Shown here: positions 12,606 through 23,693 of the stretch, piece by piece
How positions within the stretch are numbered: the stretch's first letter is position 1
Layout: each line of letters starts with the position of its first letter
Source of the DNA: Rehmannia glutinosa
Taxonomy: Eukaryota; Streptophyta; Magnoliopsida; Lamiales; Orobanchaceae
NCBI GenBank assembly: GCA_016081115.2
Contig: CM071928.1
Location: forward strand, 53,451,950 to 53,515,949
Reading direction: 5' to 3'
DNA length: 64,000 nt
The notes under the pieces: generated by a model
Databases searched by the model: none
The model's input: the letters and a program-made list of their open reading frames with translations, nothing else
Told to the model about the DNA's origin: nothing
Position numbers and translations under genes: made by a program

Positions 12606-13163
12606 CACTCAGAAGACTCAATGAGAAGAGATGAAACATGATAAGATGAAAATAGAGCAGACCTTATAAATCAGCCAAGTGAATCAGCCGTATCGGAAAG
12701 TCAGTTGTATCGAGTTAGCTGACAGCTGAGTCACTATACGTACAGAGAGAAGAAGAGTTGAGTCAGCTAAGGAACAAGCTGAATCGTTTATGAGCTAAGT
12801 AACAAAAACGTAGTCATTTTTAATGAGCAGGAATATTTTTAAAAGGATGATGTCAACGTAATAATGACAGGTACAGTCAAAAGCTGCACAACAAGCATAT
12901 GATTGGATATAAATGTTGCCGCATTAAATGCGAGCAATTAAATGCAAATGAGACGTGCTAAATCTGAGCCGTTGATCTTGATCAATATTTCAAAAACCAA
13001 AAACACGTCCTTTCATAACCCTTATATACCCATTTGTTCAGTTTTCTCTCTCACTTCAAAAACTGTTCATCTTTCCAAAGCAAGAAAGCAAGTATGTTTT
13101 CTCTCAAAACCCTACCAATCTTCAAAGCAAGTTCGTCAAGTTTCGTTCGATAAAATCACTGAA
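12606..13163 (+). other. Spacer between pol and the extra ORF of A2
   Basis: About 560 bp without a clear gene. It includes a possible internal leader for the downstream ORF (the sequence around 13020-13160 resembles a pyrimidine-rich 5' UTR), suggesting the extra ORF may use its own transcript or a spliced one. This is inference. Confidence 0.35.
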
Positions 13164-16100
13164 ATGGCACCAGCACATGATTTTACTAAGCTCGCAAAGC
13201 AAATCCACACCAGATCAACCGTGGATTTTGAAGGGACGATAAAGCAGGGTTCGATGAAACCCTTGTGAAGAAGATAGTCGATAAGATTGAGAAATCGGGC
13301 TAAAACCCTTTCTTACTTTGGAATACCAAATGACATACGTAGAGAGGTCGCTAATTTTACGTAAACGCCGAGTGCGGGGACGAAGGATTAAGTCTTCCAT
13401 CCACCGCAAGGACATTCTAATCACTGCAAAGGACATTGCGAGCAATCGTTTATTGTCGTCGGAGGGCATGCCGGAGATATATGAAGCGGCGACGTTGATT
13501 TGGTAATTTGCATGGAAGAAGTGGCCAAACCCGAGTGTCTTGCAAAGTTGTCTACACAAACTTGATAAGAAGTCGAAGGATGATTATCATAAAAGCGCTG
13601 GATATCGTCGCCAAATGTGTAGACATGGAGTTTGGAAGCTTCAATCAGCTGTCCAAAACCAAGCGATCGTCACGGCCGCGATCATGGAGGAGAAGAAGGT
13701 CAATCAGGCGGTCGTCTACAGCAGACTCTGCCAGAATGTTGCAAATAAGTCCTTCAAGGACGATGGGTCATTTGGAGGATCTCTGGGGTATGGCCTTGTA
13801 ATTGGCCACTTGATGGAGGTGAAGGGTGTTCCCCTTCGACATGGAAAATCATTCCATGTTAATAAGAAGATGTTTCGGGCCAACTTGTCTTGAGCCCAGA
13901 AGAGAGTATACGCCAAGCGGGCGGACACCAGTGAGGGGAAATCAGCTGACCCTGAGGAAACAGTTGTTACTTCCCCTCCCAAGAAGAAAGCTGCCCATGT
14001 AGCTGCAAAGAAGATAGCTGCCCCTGCAGCGACGAAGAAAGATGCACCTGGCCCTGCAGCCGTGTCTCCTGCCCCTACAGCCGATGCGGAGAAGAAACCT
14101 CAAATACCTTCTCCAACCATCAAGAAGAAGAGGACTGCCAAGCCAAGAAAGGCAGCTCCTCAGACAAAGAAAGATGCACTGGCCCCCACCGCCAAGGAAT
14201 CTTAGGAAGCCGTATCCGAACCAGAAATTCCTCTGGTAAGGACAAAAAGAAGAAGACTTACCAAGCGTTCAGAGCTTGAGGAGACAGCTGAGTCTGCCAC
14301 TCACCGAAAAGATCTGAGATCTTTGCCAAGAAGTGCGATCTCGTAAATTATTGATGAAACAGCCAAGTCTGCTGAGGCCGATCAGCAGAGGCAAATCGAA
14401 GACCCAGATGTGGACAGAACAGCTGAGGAACAAGAAGCAGCAAAGAAAACAGATGCTGATGAGGGCGAAGAGCAGCAGAGTTTGCTACCCTCCATTCCTG
14501 AAAAGGAAAGGCAACAGGGAGAGGATGAAGATGATGATGTAATCATATGCTCTCCGTTGTACCCAGACATTCAAAATTGTCTAAGGGCATGGAGGAAATG
14601 GAAGCTGAGTCACTCTAGGGTGCAGTTTTAACACCCAGAGTTTATTGATGAGGAAGAGGAACTCTTCAGGTTTCTTGAAGTTGATACAGTGATGCAAGCC
14701 CTGGATGAGGATAACTGTATTAACATGCTGCAAATTCGGAAGGAAAACGAACAGGCAAGAGCAGCTGAGGAAGCAGAGACGCGTGAGAAAGCCAGCATCT
14801 GTCCTCTTACTGGAACCAGCGATCACACTCATCCGCACATAGATGTTCTTTCAGAAAGTGATGAGGATGTGGATCCGGTTGCTGCAATGGAGAAATTGGA
14901 TATGCAGCAAGCCATGCTGGAGTCCAAAATGATGCATGAGCAACAACTGAGGGAAGGACCAGGAGAGTCTTCCAAATCACAGCTGGAAATTGATCCATTG
15001 GGAGTGGTACAGCAGATTGCTACTGTTATTGTTGCAACCACTTCCCCAGTTCACTTAGAAGATGGATCTAAGGGATTTAGCGATGACACTGGAAATTTGG
15101 GCACCCAAGTTGAGCCAACCCCTGCTGAAGGTGTCTTACCACCTATCCCTACGGCTGACCACTCATTCGACAAAGCCGGGAGTCTGGAGCAGAGTAACCC
15201 CAACATAAGTCACTCAGTTGGTGATCTAGCTGAGGGGGAAACTCACTCCACTGCAGCTAGGTCAGAGGATGATGCAGCTGACTCCACCCTGAATCTAGGA
15301 GGCGGAGTGGAGAAGGAACAAGAAAAGGAAACACAGCAAGTTGTCATGTTAAGCTCGGACAGTTGAATCTGTCTCAATCAAGTGCCAATCGCGCTTCGCA
15401 GCAAGGACTATTTGTTGATGCAGTCGAGGCACAGGATGGTTCTGCCCCGGGAGTTAATACTCTGGGCAATGAAAGTGCAATCCACAGAGTTGAAACTTCT
15501 GTGGATGCCACTGCAGAAGACCCTAAGACAGATGCGCCTGTCGAAGGGATTGTACAAGGCCCCGCTGCAGTTGAGACTGCAGGAGGTAATGAAGGCCTAA
15601 GGGAGGTTGAGACTTCCCTAGGTAAAAATCAAGGAGATAAGAGCATTCCTCATACCATAATTGCTGATTCAGAGGAGGAAATCAATGCTCTTCATGACTC
15701 CCAGGATGATCCTGATACAACCTTCCTAGGATCTGCAGATGAAGCTGAGTCTACCCCAACTGCACATCAAAAAGACTCAGCTAAGAATGTTCTTCCTAGT
15801 ACGAGTAAGCCAGACTTCAAGGCTGCTCGACAAGCATTCAATTTTGATGATGAGCCAAGCCTTCAAGACTCATCATCTTCCGATGACGCTGATGGTGGAG
15901 CTGAGGAACAGCAAATTCATTTAGCAGAATCCACTGAGGCCGAAGAAGCTATTAAGACAGCTGAGGCTCAGTCAGCTGGCCAAATCACTCACCAAGGCCC
16001 AGCTGAAACCGAGTCGTCTGCGCAGGCTCCCAAAGCTGCAGCAGACTCCACTCAACCGGGCACATCACAGGCACGAGTAACGGTGGAATCTATACCATAT

Positions 16101-17762
16101 GTCCGTGATGATGCATTTGAAGAAACTTTCCCTTTCTCTATTGAGATACCTGAACTTGATGATGAAACAGCTCAAGAGCAGCGACGCTTCAACGTCAGAC
16201 CTGACCCAGTCATTCCCACAGACACTATCATCCCAGCAGACTTTGATTTTGATGCTGCTTGGCCGCCAGCTGAGATCGAGGTGACAGATGAGGTATGAGA
16301 GGTCTTCAAGACAATCTTTGTAGAGATTGAGAAGATAGAACGGCACCAGGCCATATTGGATATGCGGCTGGACAACAGGGATGCCAATCTTACGGCCGAT
16401 CTGCGCGGAATAGTGATTAGAATCAGGGAATGGTGTCAACAGCAGCGTACAATGCGACTAGAACAAGTCAGATATTTCAAGGCATTGTACAACAAAATGT
16501 TGATCTAGAGCGCTGATAATGCTGGCATGAAAAGAAGTATTCAAGAAAATATTGACAGAATGCATGACTTCCACAACACTGAAATGGAACTGTCTCGAGA
16601 ATTTCACAAGAAAGAACTTCTGCGCGTAGAGGAAAATATGAATAACAAATTTAGCCTTCTCATGGCTGAAATGAAGCTGGTGGCAGCCGAATCCAAAGCC
16701 ACCCGCTCAGAATTTCGTACAGCATACTCCGCAGCAGACTCCAAGCAAAACTCAGCTATTAGCCGCCTAGACTTTATGCTTCCTGGCATGTTCCCAGTGG
16801 TTCTTCTCTCCTTTGATGATGCCAAAAAGGGGGAAGAGGAATACCTGAAGACGTTGAAAGGATCAACGGATGAGAAAGAAAAGGACGCAGCTGTTGAAAA
16901 GAAGAAGAAAAATAGTTGAAGAACAGAAGAAAGAAAACGGAAAAGCAGTTGAGGGGGAAGGTTCAAAAGATATAACTCTAATGTTTGCTGAAACCCCTCA
17001 ACAAGGCCTTGTCACAGCTGACATAATCAGCAAACTTCCAGTAACACTGCCACTCCAACACTCTGATGTACCTATGTCTGATAAGAGAAAAATCGTAGAA
17101 GTAGGGATGAAGGAGGTCGAAGGAAAAATGAATGCCCGTGTGATGGATATAATGAAACAATACGGAGGCATTTCGGCAGGGAAAGATACAGATGCCATTT
17201 TAGACGTCGGAAATGAGCCGAGATCAATTGATGAATTCAAAACACTCGAATCTGAAGGATACTTCGAGAACATGTCCATGGCCCAAGCCTGGGACTTGTA
17301 CTGGGAAAAAGTCCTTAAGGTTTGTCATGCGAAGAAGGCGATAAGCTGACAAACTACCAGATCAATAGACTACAAGAAGCAAGTCGTGACAAAAGGAAGG
17401 CTCCCGTACAATATACACCCGAGGAAGAGGAAGAAGAGTGGAGGAAGAGGTTTGGACCTAGACCTCTACCCAAAAACATTGAATACATAGATCCAGGAAA
17501 GAAAGAAGGGATCTATTGGGCTGGATATGATGCCATAGCAAATCTGGAAGTGGAGAGGAAAAATGCTGAGTATGTTAAGAGAATCAAAGAATAAAATAGA
17601 AGACAAACTCAGTTGTGGGAAGAAAGGCAAGAAAGAAAGAGAAGAGACAATGCTGCAAAGAGAGCATACGAGAAAAAGAAAGCAGCTGAAGAAGAAAAGA
17701 AGAGAAAGAGAGTAGAGGACGACAGAGCTGAAGAAGAAAGAAGGAGGCAGCGAAGGCGATGA
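13164..17762 (+). pseudogene. Extra (env-like position) ORF of Sirevirus A2
   Basis: A 4.6-kb coding region after pol starts at ATG 13164 (MAPAHDFTKLAKQIH) and ends at TGA 17760-17762. It is now in about seven frame pieces: 13164-13267, 13540-14210, 14333-14630, 14689-15365, 15363-16298, 16527-17349 and 17322-17762. The N-terminal third contains a globular-looking part, then Ala/Lys/Pro-rich tracts, then a long acidic Glu/Ser/Thr-rich middle (14689-16298). A helical segment follows, with a conserved block EVEGKMNARVMDIMKQYGG near 17110-17170, and a highly charged Arg/Glu/Lys coiled-coil C terminus. No transmembrane segment or signal peptide was seen, so the env label rests on position only. 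A3 carries the same gene. Its function is unknown. Confidence 0.72.
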
Positions 17763-18041
17763 AGTGTTGTTGTCCACCCCTTCATGTATTTTACTGATTG
17801 TAAATACATATGTATGTAAGTCTTCTGTACGATGAATAAAAAATGTGTAATTTCTAAATTTTTGCGTAGATATAGAATGCCATGTTTGCTCTGATACACA
17901 TTGTAAACAGCTGTGTAAAGTACAAGAATGTTATGATCAATAAAAAGATTGATTCTACGCATACATTCTCTGTTACTACATTGTCTGTATGTATCTTTGA
18001 TGCTTACATTTTGTATGTATGTTTTAAGTTTTGGCATCATC

Positions 18042-18055
18042 AAAAATGGGGAAAT
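18042..18055 (+). promoter_or_regulatory. Polypurine tract of A2
   Basis: AAAAATGGGGAAAT directly before the 3' LTR, preceded by GGCATCATC; this is the plus-strand primer site for cDNA synthesis. A similar tract AAAAAGGGGGAAGAGG is inside the extra ORF at 16824-16839, consistent with the multiple purine tracts known in Sireviruses. Confidence 0.75.
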
Positions 18056-19560
18056 TATTGGGGAATTTATTGTTTAGATTTTGATGAATGTCATGTAAAA
18101 CTTAGACTAGAAAGTTGGCACCCCATTTTCCTTGTAATTTGCATTGTAATAGATAGGGTTGTGAAAGCCGAGTCAAGTCGGCTATGCCTGGATATACAAG
18201 AAGTCAATCAAGACGAAATGAAGACTCATTGTGAAACAATTTGAGTGTGGCAAAGAGGAGAAGTCAAGAATTCGACTGAAGGAGTATCAGCTGGGATACA
18301 GCTATGTGAAGTGTCAGTCAAGTCAACTCAAGAAGCCAAGTCTCAAGTTGAAGTGACAGATGAGTCATCCATTGATTGGAAGCTAACTCGAAGTCACCAG
18401 GGGAAGTTAGAGAACTGCAGTCAAGTCAAGACAACTGAAAAGAATCCGTTGTACGAAGTCAAGAAGCTTACTTAAATAAGTAATACTTCCATGTTGCCAT
18501 GTCTGAAAGTGTTCAATCCCAGAAGCGTGCAAAAGGAATAAACCAATGGGAAGCACTGCACCTCGTGTCAGACTCTGAAAAGCTGAACATTCATTTAATA
18601 CGAGGAAATGTCAACATCAAGGATCGCAACAAGACAAGCCAACGAACACAAGTGACTTTTAAAAATTAGCCTAGCGGATTTTTGAAAGTTCACTATTGAG
18701 GAATCACCTTGAGAAAAGGGAAATGAACCACGAACTATCAAGCAATTATTTGAATCAGTAACTTGCAATATATTCTCAAGTTATTCAAGCAAAATCCTCA
18801 AGCCTAAGAAGGAAATCAATCCAACACCAAGTGTGAAGGAAAGACAACTTCAAGCTGTTGAAGAGGAAACTTTTGAAGAATCAAAAGGGGTCTACATTCC
18901 AGGAGGATTGTAGAAAGGAGTCTCAAGTCATTGGAGGGCTTCGTGATCAAATCCAAGAAGCTTGAGCATCTTGAAGAAGAAGCCGAGTCGGACGAGAAGT
19001 TTGTGTGACCATGGCATCTCGGATCGAGTCCCAAAGGATACAAGTCGGTTTGTGTGATTAAGACTTGTATCCGGACTGATAACCACTTTGTACTCTGATC
19101 AATACTTAGTGGATTCCTCCAGGAGTTGGAGAAGAGAGGAGTAGAAGAATTACCCCATCTTCAAACCTCTATAAAAATTATTGTGTCATTTACATTTCAA
19201 CATTTTTATTTCTGCATATCATTTTATATCTGCTGACAATTTGCTATCCAACTGATAATTAACAAAGTGCTAAAATCAAGTGTTTAAAACAAACTTAAAC
19301 CAAATTCAAAGGTGTTAAGTCTTCCGCTGAAAATCTCATCACAGTCAAGTTAAGGTTTAGACTAAACAGCTGAGTTATTCTATCAATAGCTCAATCGAGT
19401 TTGTTGAGTGGCTAACTCTGCTGGTTAACTAACTTAGTTGTCCCTCAAGGACTTAGCTGTGTATTTAACTATGTAATATTTTAAAAGGACTAAAACGATA
19501 AGTTGGTAAGGTTTATTCAACCCCCCCTTCTAAACCTTACTCACACCCTTGGGACCTACA
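18056..19560 (+). repeat. 3' LTR of Sirevirus A2
   Basis: 1,505 bp, ends GGGACCTACA at 19560. The first bases read TATTGGGG instead of TGTTGGG. The TATA box segment is lost near 18690. It is followed by the target duplication CAAGC. Confidence 0.92.
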
Positions 19561-21860
19561 CAAGCTGCCTTGTGTCTTCTTTTCTTTGGCCTTCCAGATT
19601 TTGCCTTGCCCTCCGGTGGTAGAATCTTCATTGTGTTGATTTCATCTGGCAGGACTCAGGTATCTTCATGTGGGATTGGATACATTGTTTCCAAATAAGT
19701 TGCTTCCATTGTTTCATTCATGTAGTATGCCTAGGAGTATTGGTACGGATTTCAAATCTTTTACTACCGCTAAAGCATGTGGGCAAGGAATTTCATCCAT
19801 TTGAAACTTGTTGCATGTGCAAGTCCTTTTTTCCAGGTCCACAACAAATATTTTCTCAGCTTCTATGAGTTTGAAAAAGTCATTTGATCGCTTCATCTAT
19901 AAATGAAACATATAAGAAACAAGTTTGAAACAATGGACCATCTGCTAAAAGTTTGCATTAAATTACCCTTAAATTTAGTGAAATGGTGTAGTTTTTCCTC
20001 ATATACTATTCAACTCTTTTTGTCATCCTTGTGAATGTTGATCTTGCTTCAATTCGATGTATGCACGTCTAATCTTGAACTAAAGATATCACGTATTCGA
20101 GCAAAGCTGATTCCGCAATGTTTGAAGTCATGACAAAGTATCTCTCCCGACAAGTGGACTCGTGTCCATTTCTCGTAGCCGATGGTGGACAAATAGGGTC
20201 TAACTCGTTGTTTCTGTTTGTCAAGTGCGGACATTTGCTTTTCGAACTCTTCATTCGTGTATGCTTTTGCTGCTGCTATGAACGGATCTTGTATTTCGTT
20301 GTTTTTCCTTTTGAAGTTTGCCTTCAAATTGTTTAGTAGATGATACGTGCACAACCCGTGAGAGACCTCATGATATACCTGATCGTTAAAATAATATACT
20401 TGTGAGAAATTTGTAAAAGGGAATGTTTTTGAAACTATATGTGAAACATGAAAGAAACATATATGAAACAAACGTGAAACATCATATAAAGAAATATTTA
20501 CATTCTGTACCTCATTTATTGTTGTTTCGATACTCACGTGTCTGTCTGAGACTATGCACATCCCTTCCCTAAGACCAAAGGTTTGTCTTATCTTTGTGAA
20601 AAACAACACCCAGCTCCCATCATTCTCAGAATTCACTACTGCAAAAGCCAATGGGAAAATGCTCTCATTCCCATCATGTGTGCAGACAGACAACAAAGTC
20701 CCCCCATAGCTTGCTTTCAGGAATGTACTGTCAACAACAATTACAGGCCTGCAGTGCCTCCATCCTTTTATTGATGCATTGATAGCCATGAACAAGAGGA
20801 GGAACGTGTCATCCTCCTTTCTTACTATTTCAATGATCGATCCGGGATTCGTTTCCTCCAACATGTACAACTAAGCCGGTAGTTTTTTATAAGACTCATC
20901 CGGCCTTCCCCTTATTATTTCCAGCGCTTTCTCTTTTGATCTCCACGCCTTTTTGTAGTCGAGACTTATTCCATGCTCGTCCTTCATGTCTCTAATTATA
21001 TCTGTTGGCGTGTAGATTGTTTTGATGTTGTTGAGGTACTTTGATTTGATAAGGTCCCCAACTATTTTTGTCGTGGCGTGCCTATTGTCGTTCATCCTCT
21101 TATCCAGCGGATATGTGTGTGTTGTTTCGTGCTTTCTTACTATGAATCTATTGTCCCTGATGTGGATGAGGCTTTCAAATGCCAATTGCAATTTTCATCG
21201 AGACACTTTATGTAGTAATTCTGTTTGCACGACTTCTTCACCTTATATTAGAAGTGATGTTTCAACGCATAACAACTGAGTTGTTTGATCAATTCCTCTT
21301 TGGTGTTGTAGACATCTCCCTTTTTAGAATTGTTCTTCAACATGTGTACTTTCTTGAATTTCTGTTGTGTCTTCTTCTCCGACCACATTTCTGCTTATGA
21401 GGTTTGCATAGTCGATGTAGTCAATCGCGTTTTGGCCCATGTTTTCCATCAGTGAGCTCTCTATAGACATGTTGCTCGTTCCTTCCGCTGCATTTTGTTG
21501 TGTTGTTATTGCCAAGCTCGGCTCCTTTGATTTTGAAAGATAGTGGCCTTCTGAGATCAAAACTATGTCTATGCACAAAGGAAACTTCGTCCAGTCCATT
21601 TCTTTGCTTTTCACTTCCACGTAGAATTTGAGATTGTAATCACTTTCAATCTTCAATGGTGGCAGAGTCTCTATCAATTTGTATCTAATCTGCATAGCTT
21701 CTACATCTTTTCTGTATTGAATTTGTTGTTCTAAGAATTCCTTTAGTGTGCTAAATGTGCAGTCCATTTGAATGAGTATTCATGTTATCTCAAAGTTCCT
21801 ATACTCTCTATTTTCTCCCCATTGTTCATTTTGGTATACGACAGCTGGGATTTTCTCCAT

Positions 21861-22637
21861 GCAACTGTGGAATTCAATGAAAAATTTCCTAAGTGAAACA
21901 TATAAGAAACATAAATGAAACATGTATGAAATAATGTTTATGTATGTCAAGAAGCAATGTGTTGTATTAGGCGAACGAAACAATTGTGAAACATAAAAGA
22001 AACATATGTGAAACAAGAAAGAAACATATGTGAAACAATCACGTAATGTCATCGCATTGATTTTTCGATTCACACGATTTATTTGTAGATAATCACGAAA
22101 CAATTTTTATAGAATTTTGGATCATAATTCGAACAAAATAAGCATTTTGAAGCTCACAACTGTCAGGTTTTTGGATTCGCATGCAAAATTACTGGTTCAA
22201 TTCAATGTCAATTTCATTCAATACACATTGAATCCTAAATTTGTATCTGTAAAATCATGAAATTGATCGAAACAAGGTATTCTCATAACAAGATAAACAG
22301 ATCGCGTTGTTGTTACCTGTTTTGGTCTTCTTCTTCCTCTTGATATTGAGCTTGAATTGTGATCTCGAACTGTCCAGTATTTTCTCTCGATTTTTTCCTC
22401 GTATCTCTGCGTTTCTTCTGTTCTTCGTTAATATTTGGGATGGGAGAATTGTATTTTTGATCAGAGATCTTGTTGTGATCAGCGCTGTGATTTTTGGAGG
22501 GAAAATGTTGCAATACGCTGAAGAGCGGTATTTTTGTCCACAATTTACAGGATCTGGTATATTTGTGAAAGAACTGGGCCTGGTAGGTATTGTGCAGGGA
22601 TCGGGTATGGAAAATGGGGTATTCATGTCCTTTTCCC
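21861..22637 (-). repeat. Terminal region and 5' UTR of MULE copy 1, with GAAACA array
   Basis: Terminal sequence starts at 22637 (minus: GGGAAAAGGACA, then ATACCC repeated in variants). It is homologous to 37472-38278 in copy 2. An array of GAAACATAT-type phrases lies at about 21893-22040. Confidence 0.75.
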
Positions 22638-22712
22638 TTTAAATTAACCCAAAGGCCCAACATAACCCATATAACCTAATAAATAGATAGGTTATTCAAG
22701 TATAAAAAATAT

Positions 22713-23238
22713 GGTTGTGCTTGGTTGTGGAAAAAAATCCAAAATTTTCATTTTGGAGTGAAAAATTTTTTGATATGTGATTGTTGAGAAAAAAATGAAA
22801 AATTTCCAAAGAAAATCTCATCTCTCTCCAAAATTAACTCATTTTTCTTTATCTCTTTCACATTTCCCAATACCCAATCATACTATTTATTTCTCTCTCC
22901 TCTGCCTATTTATATAATGATTTCCAATAATTTCTTTAATTTATCACTATTTTTATTATTTTTCTCTTAATCTTGTTAACAAAATGTATAAAATGAGATC
23001 CATATTGCCTATTTTTGGATCAATTTTTCATTTTTGTTCAATTTTCTTACATTATATTTTACACTATTATTTCCACAAATTTTTTCACAAACAATCAACA
23101 TCTCTAAAAGATTCTCTATCACATCAACATAATCATCAATTTTTCTCTACACATCTAACTTTCACTTTTAAAAAAATTTTCACCACTATTCTCTCAAAAA
23201 TAAAAATGGATGGAATAAAAATACAACCAATCACAACC
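22713..23238. mobile_element. MITE, probably PIF/Harbinger (Tourist) type
   Basis: A 526-bp AT-rich non-coding element. Its ends are inverted: GGTTGTGCTTGGTTGTG at the left and, on the opposite strand, GGTTGTGATTGGTTGTAT at the right. The 3-bp flank TAT is present on both sides (22710-22712 and 23239-23241). The terminal sequence resembles the GGGTGTGTTTGGT ends of Tourist-like MITEs, though their target duplication is usually TTA or TAA. Confidence 0.65.
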
Positions 23239-23693
23239 TATAAATCTCATTTCAGGTCGTATTCGAGTTATCCATGTTTTAAACCATTCGTATTTGGGTT
23301 TATAAGTATGACCCAAATAATCAATTTGTCGTATCCACTTGGTGGGACCAAAGTGAACTTGTTGCCTCGATCCGCTCGACTCGTGAACCCAACACAACAA
23401 GAATTGTCACTCGTGACAAAGATGAGAACTTGCAAGGACAGCCTTAATAAACAAACTTGGGCTCCCTTCTTTTATTTAGCCAATATTTAAACATCTTCTG
23501 GGTCTGGGTACCAGTTCCCTGGGAGTTTTTTGGACCAAAGCAGTTATAGAACCCTAATAAGCCCGTTTATATCTCTTGCCACCATCTCAAATACAAACGC
23601 AGGCCCGTCGTCACTCTTCCCACCGCAATATCGTCGTCTCGACAACAGTATATCGTGACGGCGAACCATAATTCACGCCCACCATTGTAAAAG
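23239..23693 (+). promoter_or_regulatory. Promoter and 5' UTR of the RIO1 gene
   Basis: A site II element TGGGCT at 23458-23463 and a telo-box AACCCTAA at 23550-23557 lie 236 and 144 bp before the ATG. This pair is the known promoter signature of plant ribosome-biogenesis and ribosomal-protein genes, and fits a RIO1 gene. A TTTATATC sequence follows at about 23566-23573, and a pyrimidine-rich leader (CTCTTCCCACC-like) runs into the ATG. The transcription start is inferred to be near 23590. Confidence 0.6.

Larger units (their letters stand above)
5441..19560 (+). mobile_element. Sirevirus-type Ty1/copia retrotransposon A2, complete structure
   Basis: 14,120-bp element with two LTRs, primer site, gag, pol in copia order (protease, integrase, reverse transcriptase, RNase H), a long extra ORF after pol, and a purine tract before the 3' LTR. 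It is flanked by the 5-bp target duplication CAAGC at 5436-5440 and 19561-19565. Size, the coiled-coil gag tail and an extra gene between pol and the 3' LTR are traits of Sireviruses (SIRE/Maximus lineage). All long ORFs carry breaks, so as read it is not autonomous. It splits the C-terminal exon of the MULE copy 1 transposase. Confidence 0.93.
5348..21860 (-). pseudogene. MuDR-type transposase of MULE copy 1 (split by A2)
   Basis: Cut-and-paste transposase read on the minus strand from ATG 21860 to TAG 5350-5348, with A2 inserted in the last exon (5441-19560). Domain order: N-terminal region, MuDR zinc-finger DNA-binding domain (about 21330-21080, Cys and His pattern degraded), and the MULE transposase core. 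The core has the DDE Asp in VDSTFLKASYGG (about 20730-20700) and a second Asp in CIVSDRH. After an intron (about 20512-20381, T-rich in sense) come the last core part and a SWIM zinc finger CTCNKFQMDEIPCPH (about 19830-19780), then a basic tail and a CCHC-like knuckle. Breaks: a stop shortly after FEIT near 21782, a frame change near 21330, TAG at 20873-20871, and a roughly 46-bp deletion near 20128 relative to copy 2. Confidence 0.88.
3637..22637 (-). mobile_element. MULE copy 1 (Mutator-like, ULP1-carrying), nested with Sireviruses
   Basis: Mutator-like element carrying a MuDR-type transposase gene (minus strand) and a convergent ULP1-type protease gene (plus strand), the arrangement of the plant KI-MULE (Kaonashi) class. 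The transposase-side terminus is at 22637, where the minus strand begins GGGAAAAGGACA, shared with MULE copy 2 at 37472; the adjacent 9 bases TTTAAATTA (22638-22646) would be the target duplication. The ULP1-side end lies beyond A1, outside the window. A2 occupies 5441-19560, so the MULE sequence visible here is 3637-5440 plus 19561-22637. The two parts join in register with MULE copy 2. Confidence 0.85.

Noticed and set aside
22984..23490. 168-codon open frame on the plus strand
   Set aside because: Lies mostly in the MITE at 22713-23238; composition is Phe/His/Ser from AT-rich DNA, no domain.
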